From NCBI GenBank assembly GCA_045110475.1, contig JBGCGC010000007.1, forward strand, positions 1 to 64,000: a DNA stretch of 64,000 nt. The letters run 5' to 3'. The notes beneath the pieces were generated by a model. It was not told the DNA's origin. It ran no database searches and worked only from the letters and a program-made list of their open reading frames with translations. Below, piece after piece: positions 54,001 through 63,292 of this stretch. Source of the stretch: Granulosicoccus sp045110475 (GTDB lineage Bacteria > Pseudomonadota > Gammaproteobacteria > Granulosicoccales > Granulosicoccaceae). Every line of letters begins with the position of its first letter. The first letter of the stretch is position 1. Position numbers and translations under genes: made by a program.

Positions 54001-57000
54001 ATAAGTGTTATCACCATTAACGTCCCCTGGGGCCTCTCGATCAGGAGCAGTTGTAAACGTCAGAACACCTGTTGAAGGAACAATGGTAAACATATCAGCA
54101 TCATCCCCACCGTCAATAGAATAAGCAGGCTCCCCACCGTCGACGTCAATACTCTCTACGTCAAATACCTCAAGTTGATTTTCAAAAACACTAATTGATG
54201 GAGGCACGATAATTTCAGGCATCTCATTTTGATTAAGTACTTCTACCTCAACTCCTTGAGAATCTTTCGCACCTGCACTATCTGCAACTTGCAGCATCAA
54301 ACGATAAACGTTATCAGAGCCAACATCTTGTGGGGCTTCTCTATCAGGCGTTGTATTGAACATCACAACACCACTGGTTGGATCTACAGAAAATAGAGCC
54401 CCATCAGCACCACCGACAATAGCGTAAACCAATTGACCTCCATCCACATCTGAGCCACTAGCCGTAAACACGTTTGTCTGATTCTCATATACTTCTATTC
54501 TAGGTATTGGATCAAGTACGGGTGATTCGTTTTTATCGGTTACCAGCACATTAACTGACTCAGTAACAGAGACGTTACTTCCATCAGTCACTGTTATATC
54601 AAACGTATAGGAATCGTTGGTTTCGAAATCAAGAGATACAAATTCTTTCAATTTTAATACGTTATTATCAAATTCAAAGGGGTTCTCAGTGTCATCAACT
54701 GTGTAAGTTAACGAATCATTCTCATCAGGGTCACTTGCTTCAATCACGCCAATAGGCTCACCTGACATATTTTCAGAAACAGAGAGTTCAGGAATATCAT
54801 CAATATGAATAATTGGTTGCTGATTAATGTCTATGACTTCTAAACTGAATTCCAAGGGTGATGAATTTCGACCATTGCTATCAGTAACGAGTACCTCCAT
54901 CAACAACGTACCTGTATCTGCGTCGCCCGGATTACCTGTCAAGCTTCTGGTTTCAGCATCGAAAACGAGCCAATCCGGAACAGATCCAACCGTATTGGTT
55001 ACTTGCCACGTAAACGGATAGGCGTTGTCAGCACTACTGAAAAGCGTCTCTGAAAATGTATATTCAAGCGTACCCAGTTCCTCAACACTTATGTTAGCAA
55101 CAGTCTCTACCGCCAACGGGGCCTGCTCTCCAATGACGTTAATTACTAAGTCGACACTATCGTTTTCAGTTCCATCGCTAAGTACGACATTAAGTTCAAC
55201 GAACTGATCCACGTCGTAGTCGAGCTGCACATCACTTTTGAGTCGTAACTTATTATTGACGATTTCAAATCGTGAATCACTAAACGTAACATCCAGATCA
55301 CTAGCTACATCCTGATCAAAGATGGTTAACGAACCAGCTTCATCACCGAGCGTATTTTCTTTAACGCTATAATAGGTGACTGGGGTTATCTTAGGAGCAT
55401 CATTTACATTGTTGACGTCAACGTTGACTAGTAGTTCATCATATAAACCCGCGGGATCACGCGCTTGTATCGTAACCTCTATGATGCTGTTTTCCTCATA
55501 GTCCAGCGAATCTCCCGACTTCAACTTAAGTACATTACCATCAAACGTAAACGGACTGTCAGCAGAAACAACATGATAGGTAAGTACGTCGTTTTCATCA
55601 GGATCGCTGGCACCAATGTTTCCGACAACCGCTAGCGGGTCATTTTCATCCACCGCAAATACTTCAGCGGATACGATAACTGGTGCTTGATTGACATCAT
55701 CCACGGTAATATCAAATGTAATAGGAGCTGACACCAGTCCATTTGTATCGATCACTTTGACTTCAAGATTAACAAGACCAGTATCACTATCATCCGGTAC
55801 ACCAGACAAGGTTCTTGTATCTGCATCAAACGTGAGCCAATCTGGCAGACTAACAGCAGATGTTTGAGATATATCTGCCACTTTCCAAACGAACGGTAGC
55901 GCATCTTCCGATGTGCTAAACAATGTCTCTGGAAAGCTCACACTGAATCCCTGCAGTTCAGATATTGTTTCATCACTAATCTCGCCGTTGACAACCGGAG
56001 CTTGCAAAGCCTGGACAGTAATTTCAACGTTAGCTTGATTAGAAACATTGTCAGCGCTATCACGAATCACATAGTCAAATGATGCAATATAATCGACATC
56101 TACTTGATCTTCTGGCGGTGTATAGATAAAGCTGCCATCCGGGTTGCTGCTCAATATTCCTTTCGCTGGAAAAGACAATATTTCAATCAAAAATGTGTCT
56201 GATTGCCCCTCGTCTATATCAGTCATACCAAAAAGCAAGGAACCCTCTGTATCAGGTTCAGTCTCCAATGGGACTTTATATTTTGTGGCAAATGAATGGT
56301 CAATAGCAACTGGTGGATTATCATTTACGGCTTGTACATCGAAATCGATACGAGGCATCGATAACGTTACCTGCCCATCAGAAACATCCAGACTAAGTGA
56401 TGCGTCAACGGTAGGCTCAGCTCCTGAGTGTCTAAATTCAACCTTGTTAACCGTTTGCAGCTCTTCGTCAACAGATTCCAGCTCTTCGAGAGTGAAAAAA
56501 CTTCGTTTGACGTTATCAACGTAGAGCTCTCCCTCCACCTCCCCGTTTCCAGCAAGCGTAAAAACAACCTGATCCGGCGCTGTATCGGAATCTACAACGC
56601 CTAGAACACTATTAGTAAGCACCACTTGACCACCCTCGGCAAGGTCAAATGCAGGGTTAGGTGAAAATACAGGATCAACTAGCGCAGCAGTGATAACAAC
56701 CGTCATCTCCTGAGATACCGACTGAGTTGTAGCATCCCGCACCTCAATACCTGCAATTGTGTAGGTTCCAGCGGGCTGATTTCCAGACTGCCTGAACGTT
56801 ACAAGCTCATTTTCGATATCCTTTTTAGTGAACTCACTAACCGGACTACCGTCACGTAAAAACTCGCCAAAAGGTATCGTTTCGGGTAAAGGCACCGAAA
56901 ACACAAGTTCTTCAAAATCGGAGTCCGGGTCAGTGGCGTCAAGGTTTTCAAAGGTAACATCAACCTCTGCGCCTTGCTGAACGGTCAGAGCTTCAGCCTC

Positions 57001-60000
57001 CGACAGGATTAGTACAGGTGCATCATCCACATTGGTTACGGTCACATTAAGAACAACGGTTGATGTCGTGTCCTCTTCAGTACTAATGGTGAATTCCAAT
57101 GGCACAATCCAGCTATCTTGCAGACCGATATGCTCACCAACGTGATGAAACGTGATTCGGCCCTTGTCTATATCGTGCTGAGTAAAGCTGGTTTTTTGCT
57201 CGGAATTTCTGAAGATAATAATTTCACTCGGGTCGTTATCCAGTGTAAGCAGAATATGTTGTGCTTTCGTGCCACTTTGCTCCACCTTTAGATCGTCGTC
57301 TGTAAGCTCCCTTGTACCACCCTCCTGTAGAGTAAGACCGTTAGTCACAGCCTCTATTGACTCACTATCTGACACTGCGGTTTCATCAGCGACTATTTGA
57401 GCAAATGCCATATGAGTTAAATTCGAGGAAGGATCCGTTAAATAACCTTCATCTTGGGTCTCAAAGTTTACCCAGTGCATCTTAGTTTCGTCTATAGATA
57501 CGAGCAAACGTTGATTAACGTCGTCGTAAGTCAGAGCCAATGGATCATCCTGGGTCCCGTATTCCAGATAATTGATTGACGATGTGTCGTCTGTCGATGT
57601 GTTGTCGTCTGTGTAACTTGCTGCCATATTCAGATCAGGTTCAGACCAGAAAAAATCGCTACTGACCTCATTGATAGCTAGCGAATGAGCTTCAATCAGC
57701 ACTGACGCATTAACGACGACTAGCTGAACCTCAGAAGTGGTAGGATCTGCTCCTACCGGTACGGTTTCAAGCGATTTGATACTGGTTTCGATCTCTGATG
57801 TGCCTAATTCCGTCCAGTAAATCACTTCACGTATTGAGTTAAATTCAACGTCTGTGGGCGAACCAATGAGGGACTTTACCAGCTCACCGCTGCGATCTAA
57901 TGTCTCTGGTGATTCCGGGTCATCGGTAATATATTGAACGATGGCGGGGTTAGTTCCCTCTACTGCGACAAACAAGCGTTGGCTATCCGAATCCACAGCG
58001 AAGGCAACAGAATTCTCATTGACCAGTTGCTCTATTACTATGTCAGTACCATCATAGTTGGCGCTTTTGATGGAATAATCAGAAGGATCAAGCCAGAATA
58101 CTCGAAGTCGCTGGACATCAACCTCGATGTCCAGAGGCACAACGTCGACCTGAAGAATTTGTTGTGCTGCCAGAAAGTTTGAGTCAGACCGGAAAATCGC
58201 ACCCCCATCATCACTCCAGAACACCATTCCGCTTGTCTCGGTAGTGGTATAACCCCCAATATTAGGGGTTTCACCAACCAGGGTTCCGGCGATAGTCAGA
58301 TCTCCCGAACTATCACGCTTTCCACTATTGACAGTGACGTTTGTAGGCTCTGTTGATATTTTTACGGCGCCATCTTCTAACTCTACGGTGAAAATCCCAA
58401 GATCTGTTTCTACAATATCCGTCACCATTGGCTCAAATCTGACGGCATTGCCAACAAAATTGAAACCATCAGATAGAAACTGGTCCCCAGACCAACCGTA
58501 CACGTCGAAGCCTTCGGCGGCTGTATCGTTAAAGTAGTTGTTGGCCGCAATGGTATTGGTCAGCGTCACAGTCGCTGCGACGTCATTTGCTGGACGTGTA
58601 GCAATACCCGCCGCCCCAAATGGAGCAATGTTGTTAACAACAATGCTATTGCTGATATTCGCACCACCGTCCAGCCCAATGCCACCTGAAAAATGAGTAC
58701 TTGAATTAGCAGCTATGATGGAATAGTCGATGCTAAGATCCGCCCCTTCGTCAGAGTAAATTCCTCCCCCGTGTGCAAATACTTGCGATGTACCATTCAC
58801 ATTGTTGTTCATGATAACAACCCGATTCAGAGCTGCCTCACCCGTACTGTGCAAACCTGCCCCCCGTCGTTCGGCCGTATTGTCTAACAGATAACTATCG
58901 GTTACTGTCAAATCCCCATGGTTGTGAATAGCGCCACCATCGGATTTAGCAAAATTATCGGTGAACACACTATTTACAACGACAGTGATACTCGTCGTAT
59001 CGACAAAAAGTGCACCACCGCGCGTATTGTCACTCGCGTCATCGGAATCCACTCGGTTAAGCGTCAACTCCGAATCGTACAATTCAAGGTTACCGTCAGC
59101 GACAATGCCCCCCCCATCATCTGTACCCTTGTTGCCAGTCAAAGTGCTTTCATGAATGACCGCCGCACCGGATTCAGCGATATAGATGCCTGCACCGCGC
59201 TTCGCTTCACTACCGGATATCGTCACGGTTTCCAGATCAATAGTACCTCCGGTATAAATGGCACCACCGTGATCATCCGCCTTGTTGTTTTCGAAGACCA
59301 CATTTTCAAAGAACGCTGACCCGGACTCATGTATGTAAATCCCGCCACCCTCATTAAAGCCTGTCGATGCATCCCCCCCCTTTATCGTCAAATCTGAAAA
59401 TGTCACCGTTCCGTCTTCAAGCTCGAACACTCTCCGATCATCTACACCCTGATCAATTACGGTGTCTTCACCCACAACCCCCCTAATGACATATGTGCGC
59501 GATAGATCCAGGTCGCCCGCCTGATTGGAATCATCGTCCCATTTTTCTCCTGTGTCTAACGTCAGCTTGTAGGTTTCATTCTCTAGCTGTATCACATCGA
59601 CTGCAGGGTCTGCGTTAGCTACCATAATCGCTTCTCGAAGTGACATCTCATCGTCTTCACCTTTATCAGTGTTAAAAGCTGACAACGAACTCATATCAGA
59701 GGCATCGACAACATCGTCAGTAGTAGTTACCTGCAGCACGATGAATGGATTTGGATCATCAGCTAGCATTAAGTCCTGATCAGCACGACGCGTTGTCAAA
59801 CCAGAAGCTGATACCGTTTCTTCGGTACCTGATTGTTCAATATCAGAAGGCAAGTGCGCATTTTTTGGACTACTCCCGGTGAAGTCTGTTGTCCGCAATG
59901 CCATGGCCTTCGCCATCTCACGCGCAGCGCTTGAGATCGCAGATTCTTCTGACTGTCTAACGAACTCATGAAGATCGTCTGCTCCCACTGAAAAACCCAG

Positions 60001-60189
60001 TGGATGATCGGCAGAAAACATCAATCGTGTTTCCAGAGTATCTATCAAGGTGCGATGCTGACACTTGAGCTCAGACTTCATGCTCTCTGGGTTCAGCTTA
60101 TGAGGCACGTTCTCTGGTGCGCACCATTTCTTTACTAACCGAGAAATCACTTTTAAGGTCCTGCCCTGAAGATGAAACAGGATTTGCAT
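51040..60189 (-). CDS. Giant cadherin-repeat surface protein with LEPR-XLL-like N-terminus and beta-helix
   Basis: A 3049-residue, strongly acidic protein. The N-terminus carries LETRLMFSAD at 52-61, a LEPR-XLL-type motif found in giant secreted proteins. A CSLREA-type stretch (EDDEMSLREAIMVANADP) opens a right-handed beta-helix (about 150-600) built from repeats such as GGGIYIHESG. A YWTD/LRP-like beta-propeller follows (about 640-930). From about 1000 to 2700 there are many cadherin-type repeats ending in DVNEPP or NINEPP and containing DxDxD-type calcium sites. The C-terminal 300 residues hold a Ser/Asp linker, a charged helix and a hydrophobic segment SIGYVLYLLRGGAIMSSML. No secretion system is in the window. 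It probably acts in adhesion or biofilm formation. The start (60189 or 60081) is uncertain. Confidence 0.85.
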   Translation of the reverse strand: MQILFHLQGRTLKVISRLVKKWCAPENVPHKLNPESMKSELKCQHRTLIDTLETRLMFSADHPLGFSVGADDLHEFVRQSEESAISSAAREMAKAMALRTTDFTGSSPKNAHLPSDIEQSGTEETVSASGLTTRRADQDLMLADDPNPFIVLQVTTTDDVVDASDMSSLSAFNTDKGEDDEMSLREAIMVANADPAVDVIQLENETYKLTLDTGEKWDDDSNQAGDLDLSRTYVIRGVVGEDTVIDQGVDDRRVFELEDGTVTFSDLTIKGGDASTGFNEGGGIYIHESGSAFFENVVFENNKADDHGGAIYTGGTIDLETVTISGSEAKRGAGIYIAESGAAVIHESTLTGNKGTDDGGGIVADGNLELYDSELTLNRVDSDDASDNTRGGALFVDTTSITVVVNSVFTDNFAKSDGGAIHNHGDLTVTDSYLLDNTAERRGAGLHSTGEAALNRVVIMNNNVNGTSQVFAHGGGIYSDEGADLSIDYSIIAANSSTHFSGGIGLDGGANISNSIVVNNIAPFGAAGIATRPANDVAATVTLTNTIAANNYFNDTAAEGFDVYGWSGDQFLSDGFNFVGNAVRFEPMVTDIVETDLGIFTVELEDGAVKISTEPTNVTVNSGKRDSSGDLTIAGTLVGETPNIGGYTTTETSGMVFWSDDGGAIFRSDSNFLAAQQILQVDVVPLDIEVDVQRLRVFWLDPSDYSIKSANYDGTDIVIEQLVNENSVAFAVDSDSQRLFVAVEGTNPAIVQYITDDPESPETLDRSGELVKSLIGSPTDVEFNSIREVIYWTELGTSEIETSIKSLETVPVGADPTTSEVQLVVVNASVLIEAHSLAINEVSSDFFWSEPDLNMAASYTDDNTSTDDTSSINYLEYGTQDDPLALTYDDVNQRLLVSIDETKMHWVNFETQDEGYLTDPSSNLTHMAFAQIVADETAVSDSESIEAVTNGLTLQEGGTRELTDDDLKVEQSGTKAQHILLTLDNDPSEIIIFRNSEQKTSFTQHDIDKGRITFHHVGEHIGLQDSWIVPLEFTISTEEDTTSTVVLNVTVTNVDDAPVLILSEAEALTVQQGAEVDVTFENLDATDPDSDFEELVFSVPLPETIPFGEFLRDGSPVSEFTKKDIENELVTFRQSGNQPAGTYTIAGIEVRDATTQSVSQEMTVVITAALVDPVFSPNPAFDLAEGGQVVLTNSVLGVVDSDTAPDQVVFTLAGNGEVEGELYVDNVKRSFFTLEELESVDEELQTVNKVEFRHSGAEPTVDASLSLDVSDGQVTLSMPRIDFDVQAVNDNPPVAIDHSFATKYKVPLETEPDTEGSLLFGMTDIDEGQSDTFLIEILSFPAKGILSSNPDGSFIYTPPEDQVDVDYIASFDYVIRDSADNVSNQANVEITVQALQAPVVNGEISDETISELQGFSVSFPETLFSTSEDALPFVWKVADISQTSAVSLPDWLTFDADTRTLSGVPDDSDTGLVNLEVKVIDTNGLVSAPITFDITVDDVNQAPVIVSAEVFAVDENDPLAVVGNIGASDPDENDVLTYHVVSADSPFTFDGNVLKLKSGDSLDYEENSIIEVTIQARDPAGLYDELLVNVDVNNVNDAPKITPVTYYSVKENTLGDEAGSLTIFDQDVASDLDVTFSDSRFEIVNNKLRLKSDVQLDYDVDQFVELNVVLSDGTENDSVDLVINVIGEQAPLAVETVANISVEELGTLEYTFSETLFSSADNAYPFTWQVTNTVGSVPDWLVFDAETRSLTGNPGDADTGTLLMEVLVTDSNGRNSSPLEFSLEVIDINQQPIIHIDDIPELSVSENMSGEPIGVIEASDPDENDSLTYTVDDTENPFEFDNNVLKLKEFVSLDFETNDSYTFDITVTDGSNVSVTESVNVLVTDKNESPVLDPIPRIEVYENQTNVFTASGSDVDGGQLVYAIVGGADGALFSVDPTSGVVMFNTTPDREAPQDVGSDNVYRLMLQVADSAGAKDSQGVEVEVLNQNEMPEIIVPPSISVFENQLEVFDVESIDVDGGEPAYSIDGGDDADMFTIVPSTGVLTFTTAPDREAPGDVNGDNTYNVLVRVDDGNGAASIKSAAITVENINETPVLNVSETLDVAENSTLVTAISGSDVDSESLSYSIRGGADASRFHIDSTSGQLSFNFIPDYEAPLDANGNGIYDLIIGLSDGDINEELTVSKNISVTVTNINEPPVLNLPERIEAAENQTTVITASRTDIDDGDDMPTYSISGEDAEAFEIDSTSGVITFNTTPDREAPADSDEDNNYQLVVTVSDVNDSNNTSSQALEVTVTNINEPPVLNLPERIEAAENQMAVITASSSDIDEGDDAPTYSISGEDAEVFEIDSTSGVITFNTAPDREAPADSDEDNSYQLVVTVSDGNDSNNTSSQTLEVTVTNINEPPVLNLPERVEAAENQTAVITASSTDIDEGDDTPTYSISGEDAEAFKIDSTSGVITFNTVPDREAPADSDEDNNYQIIVTVSDGNDSNNTSSQALEVTVTNINELPDILLPNTVNVAENQTAVAVASSTDVDDETLTYSLGGGEDAALFAIDSSSGVLSFLSAPDRENPIDSDADNVYRVTVYVKDENSGADSRDVKITVTDVNEPPDIVVPALVDIAENQTAVLTASSIDEDGDKPIYSISEGADAALFVIDSVSGELSFQSAPNFEMPADAARNNIYVATLQVADGQGNRDTSEVSIRVVDQNDAPEIAFNGQVQDQVLDSEQTIVVGPDNFIDQDDDDLSFSMTLRNGQPLPDWIVFDQQSAELQLGLPPSESVNEIVLLSVSDGRGGVAEMLFEVGYVFIEEPQLQAAAPQPQAISFLSEFERANPVSPSFKPVDTGKSTVGSASSYAVEEDSDLADDAVLEVASVSVDVTSGLLGNRFFNSAESDSRDSSSRTTSQDNVISEYLSGQRVGWENAADSESGANIFDGTVDIANLFAMVRQQDPEMFASLSESSEKRREEMEAQFAQSRGVVSTAVTTTSGLSIGYVLYLLRGGAIMSSMLSSLPAWRFVDPLPIVGSLGNSLDVDGESLQSIVKHSPDIGKPA
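52678..53613 (-). repeat. Three tandem 312-bp repeats coding for identical cadherin units
   Basis: Three units of exactly 312 bp (104 residues), 52678-52989, 52990-53301 and 53302-53613, are nearly identical in DNA. Each encodes NINEPPVLNLPER, then EDAEAFEIDSTSGVITFNT and DREAPADSDEDN. Their identity at the DNA level is far above that of the other repeats in the same gene, pointing to recent duplication or ongoing homogenisation. Confidence 0.9.
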
Positions 60190-60731
60190 TTAGCAGTCCA
60201 AATTGACTGACACAAATAGAACCTCTTCTCACTATTCTAAAGAAATAACGTCTCCGACCGTTCTTTACCCGGTCTCATTAAAGTTACATCACTTAATTTT
60301 TTACGCGATACAGGTAAAACACACATGATTAAAAAAGGTCGGGCTGAAATTACCTTTAAGTAACACAAGGTGGATAGGCAGACTAAATCATGACCACAGG
60401 TAGTTGGCGCCTTGTATAAAGACTAATGGACGCTGTGCGCCAGATCAGTTGTTCAAAACTGACTATAAACCGGTTACATCTTATCAGGCAGGACATACAT
60501 TCACGGAGTAAAACACCCTCGCCCACAACATCTTTACCGCAGTCATACTAAAAATAGTTTTACGGTTTTTTAGATTATTAGGAATTTTTTGAATCGACTT
60601 CGCGTGATTGTGATCCTGACACCCGGCAAAAGTTGAAGAATTCTCTGGGCACAATGCAGGTTCGCTATGAGGCCGAAGACGAAGTATTGATTCAGTCAAT
60701 GGTTATCGTTACCGCAATGCGTCAGCGCAAC
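60190..60731. other. Intergenic region upstream of the giant gene
   Basis: 542 bp between the giant gene and a lipoprotein gene, both on the minus strand. It should carry the promoter of the giant gene. It contains a short inverted repeat (GACCG / CGGTC near 60253-60273) and AT-rich tracts, but no convincing gene. The two short plus and minus frames here lack ribosome-binding sites. Confidence 0.5.
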
Positions 60732-61982
60732 TCACATAACGGTGAAGGGCGCCGTGAAAATAATTTGATCACTCTCAGCAGGATTTATGCGGACTTGTGC
60801 CTCTGTCAGGTTGATCTGGTAAACAGCTAGCGACGAGTCGCTGTCAGAATTATAGATGGACAGCAGTACGTTTCGAAAGCCATTGCCAGGCACGACGTCA
60901 GGATCATCAGCACTGATGAACATCCCATCGTGTATTCGTTGAATAAGCTTGCCGTTACGGTTTACACCATTTATCTGGACACTGTTTGGTAGCGTTACCT
61001 CAACGCTGGCACTACCGGATACCGCCAGTGTAGAAGTTTGCAAACCACAGGGCTCTTCGTCGCCGCCATTAAGTTGATCGGTAGTGACGATATCTTCACG
61101 TGCCAGATTGCTTGCTCTCCATTTCAACGTTTGCGCCTCTGCAAAGTCCTGCCGCAACACATCTTCAATTTTCACAAATCCACAACTATCTACATCGGTC
61201 GTCGTGACCTGATGCTTTGAATCGCCTTGAAGTGAAATCATGAAAGTCCCGGTATCATCAGACAATGACAATGCTATGAAGTCCTCGTCCAGTTTATTTT
61301 TTACGACATTACCTGTTCTTTGTTCGTCAGCGATAACACTGTACTGGCCCGTCATTGTCAGGCTGTTCTGAACGCAATTGACGAAGGTGTACACGCTAAT
61401 ATCATCGGACACTTCAGCGCGCGCTGAGCCACTGTCACATTGTTTTTCGATAACACCCGGGTTCGGTGTTTGTAAAGGAAAAACACGCTCTACAAATTCT
61501 CGAATAGCCGATAGCTCAGAAAGGTTCATGGCCTCGTTGGACGCTATTGCCGTCAGCCTCCACCCATCTGTTGTGAACGATACAGCGTCGGACTCGTCGG
61601 GCGCTGGAACAACCGCGACTAAACCCACTTGTACGCTACCGAGCTCTTCTCCGGTGGTGAGATCGAAAAGGATATAACTCCCATCTGGCACAGTGATGAC
61701 CGGATCTGTGCCTTCATACAGAACCACGGGCGGACCGCTTGTGGATTCGCTGGCAACCACTAGACGATAGAGATTGCCGGGTCGTGGCAAGGTAACGTTA
61801 TTGCCATCAATTGCCAGTGGAACTTCCGTATCAAGCGGATTTGTCGTGACGGTTGGGGGTGCCTCGACAGCGGCAGGCGCTTCTGCAACGGGCGATGGAT
61901 CTTCTGACTGCGTCGGGTTGTTGTCCGAACAGGCTGTAAGAAATGATAATGTCGCCAACGCTATAGCGGTTTTACAGTTCAT
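60732..61982 (-). CDS. Lipoprotein, unknown function
   Basis: A 416-residue predicted lipoprotein. The ATG at 61982 is followed by a signal sequence with lipobox LSFLTACS; the frame is open slightly further upstream. After a Pro/Ala/Glu-rich linker (about 22-55) comes a beta-strand-rich protein with no family that I recognise. Five cysteines in the mature part (such as EKQCDSGSA, VDSCGF and EPCGLQ) could form disulfides. It is transcribed in the same direction as the giant gene, 540 bp upstream, and may be unrelated. Confidence 0.6.
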   Translation of the reverse strand: MNCKTAIALATLSFLTACSDNNPTQSEDPSPVAEAPAAVEAPPTVTTNPLDTEVPLAIDGNNVTLPRPGNLYRLVVASESTSGPPVVLYEGTDPVITVPDGSYILFDLTTGEELGSVQVGLVAVVPAPDESDAVSFTTDGWRLTAIASNEAMNLSELSAIREFVERVFPLQTPNPGVIEKQCDSGSARAEVSDDISVYTFVNCVQNSLTMTGQYSVIADEQRTGNVVKNKLDEDFIALSLSDDTGTFMISLQGDSKHQVTTTDVDSCGFVKIEDVLRQDFAEAQTLKWRASNLAREDIVTTDQLNGGDEEPCGLQTSTLAVSGSASVEVTLPNSVQINGVNRNGKLIQRIHDGMFISADDPDVVPGNGFRNVLLSIYNSDSDSSLAVYQINLTEAQVRINPAESDQIIFTAPFTVM

Positions 61983-62095
61983 GGTAACTTCCCTTGTCTG
62001 CATCTATTGTACTGTGTAACGCGCTTTACGATGATAGACGAAACAGTCAAAGGAAAAAAAATTAGAATTCAGTGAGCAATTTTTGACTATGCTTA

Positions 62096-62614
62096 GTGGA
62101 TCGTCAGGAAAACATTTTCGGCTACATTACCGTGTTAATTCGTCGCCGCGCAGGATTTAGTCGGTGCAAACACTATCGTTACTGGCTGCACCGTGAGTTC
62201 TCACAAGGCTCGGGGCATTGTGTCTTTATCGGCCTTAATCCAAGCATTGGTGATGCGAGCAGCGATGATCCGACCATTCGTCGTTGCATGGGTTTTGTCA
62301 GCGATTGGGGCTATAGTCAGTTGACAGTGGTTAATCTGTTTGCATTCAGAACGCCCGATCCAACGATATTGAAGAGCGTATCCGCGCCGGAAGGTCCGGG
62401 CAACAGGGCTGCATTACGCAGAGCTTGTCGGGAATCAGACTGCATCGTTGCGGCATGGGGGACTCACGGTGTCTATCTTGAACAATCAAACAAGCTCAGC
62501 AGACTGTGGTCGGCCCATGCACTCAATTGTTTCGGCCAGACGAAAAATCGCCAACCTGTACACCCACTCTATCAGCCCAAGAACGCCAAACTGGAACCAT
62601 TCACTCCAGAATAA
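62096..62614 (+). CDS. DUF1643 family protein
   Basis: A 172-residue protein of DUF1643. The core is YRYWLHREF, then CVFIGLNPSIGDASSDDPTIRRCMGFVSDWGYSQLTVVNLFAFR, then DCIVAAWGTHG; these are the conserved blocks. The frame begins with GTG at 62096. Function of the family is unknown; the fold resembles uracil-DNA glycosylase-like proteins in my reading, which is a guess. Confidence 0.8.
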   Translation: MDRQENIFGYITVLIRRRAGFSRCKHYRYWLHREFSQGSGHCVFIGLNPSIGDASSDDPTIRRCMGFVSDWGYSQLTVVNLFAFRTPDPTILKSVSAPEGPGNRAALRRACRESDCIVAAWGTHGVYLEQSNKLSRLWSAHALNCFGQTKNRQPVHPLYQPKNAKLEPFTPE

Positions 62615-62619
62615 TAATT

Positions 62620-62660
62620 TTCGCTCAACGCAAACGGCCAGAACCCAGTATACTGGGCAC
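62620..62660 (+). promoter_or_regulatory. Candidate tRNA promoter
   Basis: A TATACT -10 box (62649-62654) lies inside a perfect palindrome CCCAGTATACTGGG (62644-62657), and is followed by a GC-rich discriminator GGGCAC, as is common for stable RNA genes. The -35 region is weak. It would start transcription about 20 nt before the tRNA. Confidence 0.4.
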
Positions 62661-62681
62661 ACTCGACAAGCACGAGCCCGC

Positions 62682-62758
62682 GCGCCCGTAGCTCAGTTGG
62701 ATAGAGTACCTGGCTTCGAACCAGGTGGTCGGAGGTTCGAATCCTTCCGGGCGCGCCA
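62682..62758 (+). tRNA. tRNA-Arg (anticodon TCG)
   Basis: A 77-nt tRNA with a 7-bp acceptor stem (GCGCCCG / CGGGCGC), a discriminator G and an encoded CCA. The D arm is GCTCAGTTGGATAGAGT. The anticodon stem is CCTGG/CCAGG with loop CTTCGAA, so the anticodon is TCG (62716-62718) reading CGA arginine codons. The T arm contains GGTTCGAATCC. Its last 19 nt are repeated downstream. Confidence 0.95.
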
Positions 62759-63070
62759 TTTAAGAAGTAAAGTCAGGTGTAACTAAAGCAGCCCGACGAA
62801 GCATGCAGTTTGATTCGAACCGAAAAGAGGTTCGCAAATCGCGCCAGCGATTTGCAACAAGCGCCGCAGGCGCGCAGCCCGCAGGGGCTGATTGGCCTTA
62901 GCCAATCAGATTAATCCTTCCGGGCGCGCCATTTAATAAGTAAAATCAGGTGTAACGAAAGCAGCCCGACGAAGCATGCAGATTGATTCGAACCGAAAAG
63001 AGGTTCGCAAATCGCGCCAGCGATTTGCAACAAGCGCCGCAGGCGCGCTGCCCGAAGGGGCTGATTGGCC
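62740..63070 (+). repeat. Two tRNA-linked direct repeats, period 173 bp
   Basis: Copy A (62740-62897) and copy B (62913-63070) are 158 bp each with about six mismatches. Each begins with the last 19 nt of the tRNA-Arg, including CCA. Inside each copy are several hairpins: CGAACC/GGTTCG, a perfect 9-bp GCAAATCGC/GCGATTTGC stem with a GCCA loop, GCGCC/GGCGC, and GCCC/GGGC. Copy A ends in an extra 7-bp stem GATTGGC/GCCAATC. The plan matches the E. coli tyrT locus, where 178-bp repeats carry the last 19 bp of the tRNA. A structured trailer RNA is likely. Confidence 0.85.
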
Positions 63071-63292
63071 CTCCCAAAAACGCCAGAAAATTGACCAATC
63101 TCTCACATCCAGCACCGTAAAGCCATCCGGACACGTTCTCCCAACTCGTAATCGTTTTAGCAGGCGTACCCACAACAAAAACTCCGGTAACAGTCCACAA
63201 ATACCGTTCTTCGCCCACAGAATCCGCAGATATTCAGCATATAGCTGCCGCTAGCCTACTGTGTGAGGAAGAATCGAACTTGTAAACTGACA

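Noticed and set aside
51040..60189. An RTX toxin or type I secretion operon
   Set aside because: No GGxGxDxxx nonapeptide arrays are seen and no ABC exporter, membrane-fusion or TolC gene lies in the window.
62740..63070. Reading the duplicated tRNA 3' end as attL/attR of an integrated element
   Set aside because: The copies are only 173 bp apart, nothing but the repeat lies between them and no integrase is present. The repeat continues for 158 bp, far beyond a typical core site.
62933..63218. Minus-strand open frames of 81-90 residues across the repeat
   Set aside because: They are antisense translations of the structured tRNA-linked repeat, with no ribosome-binding site and composition set by the hairpins.
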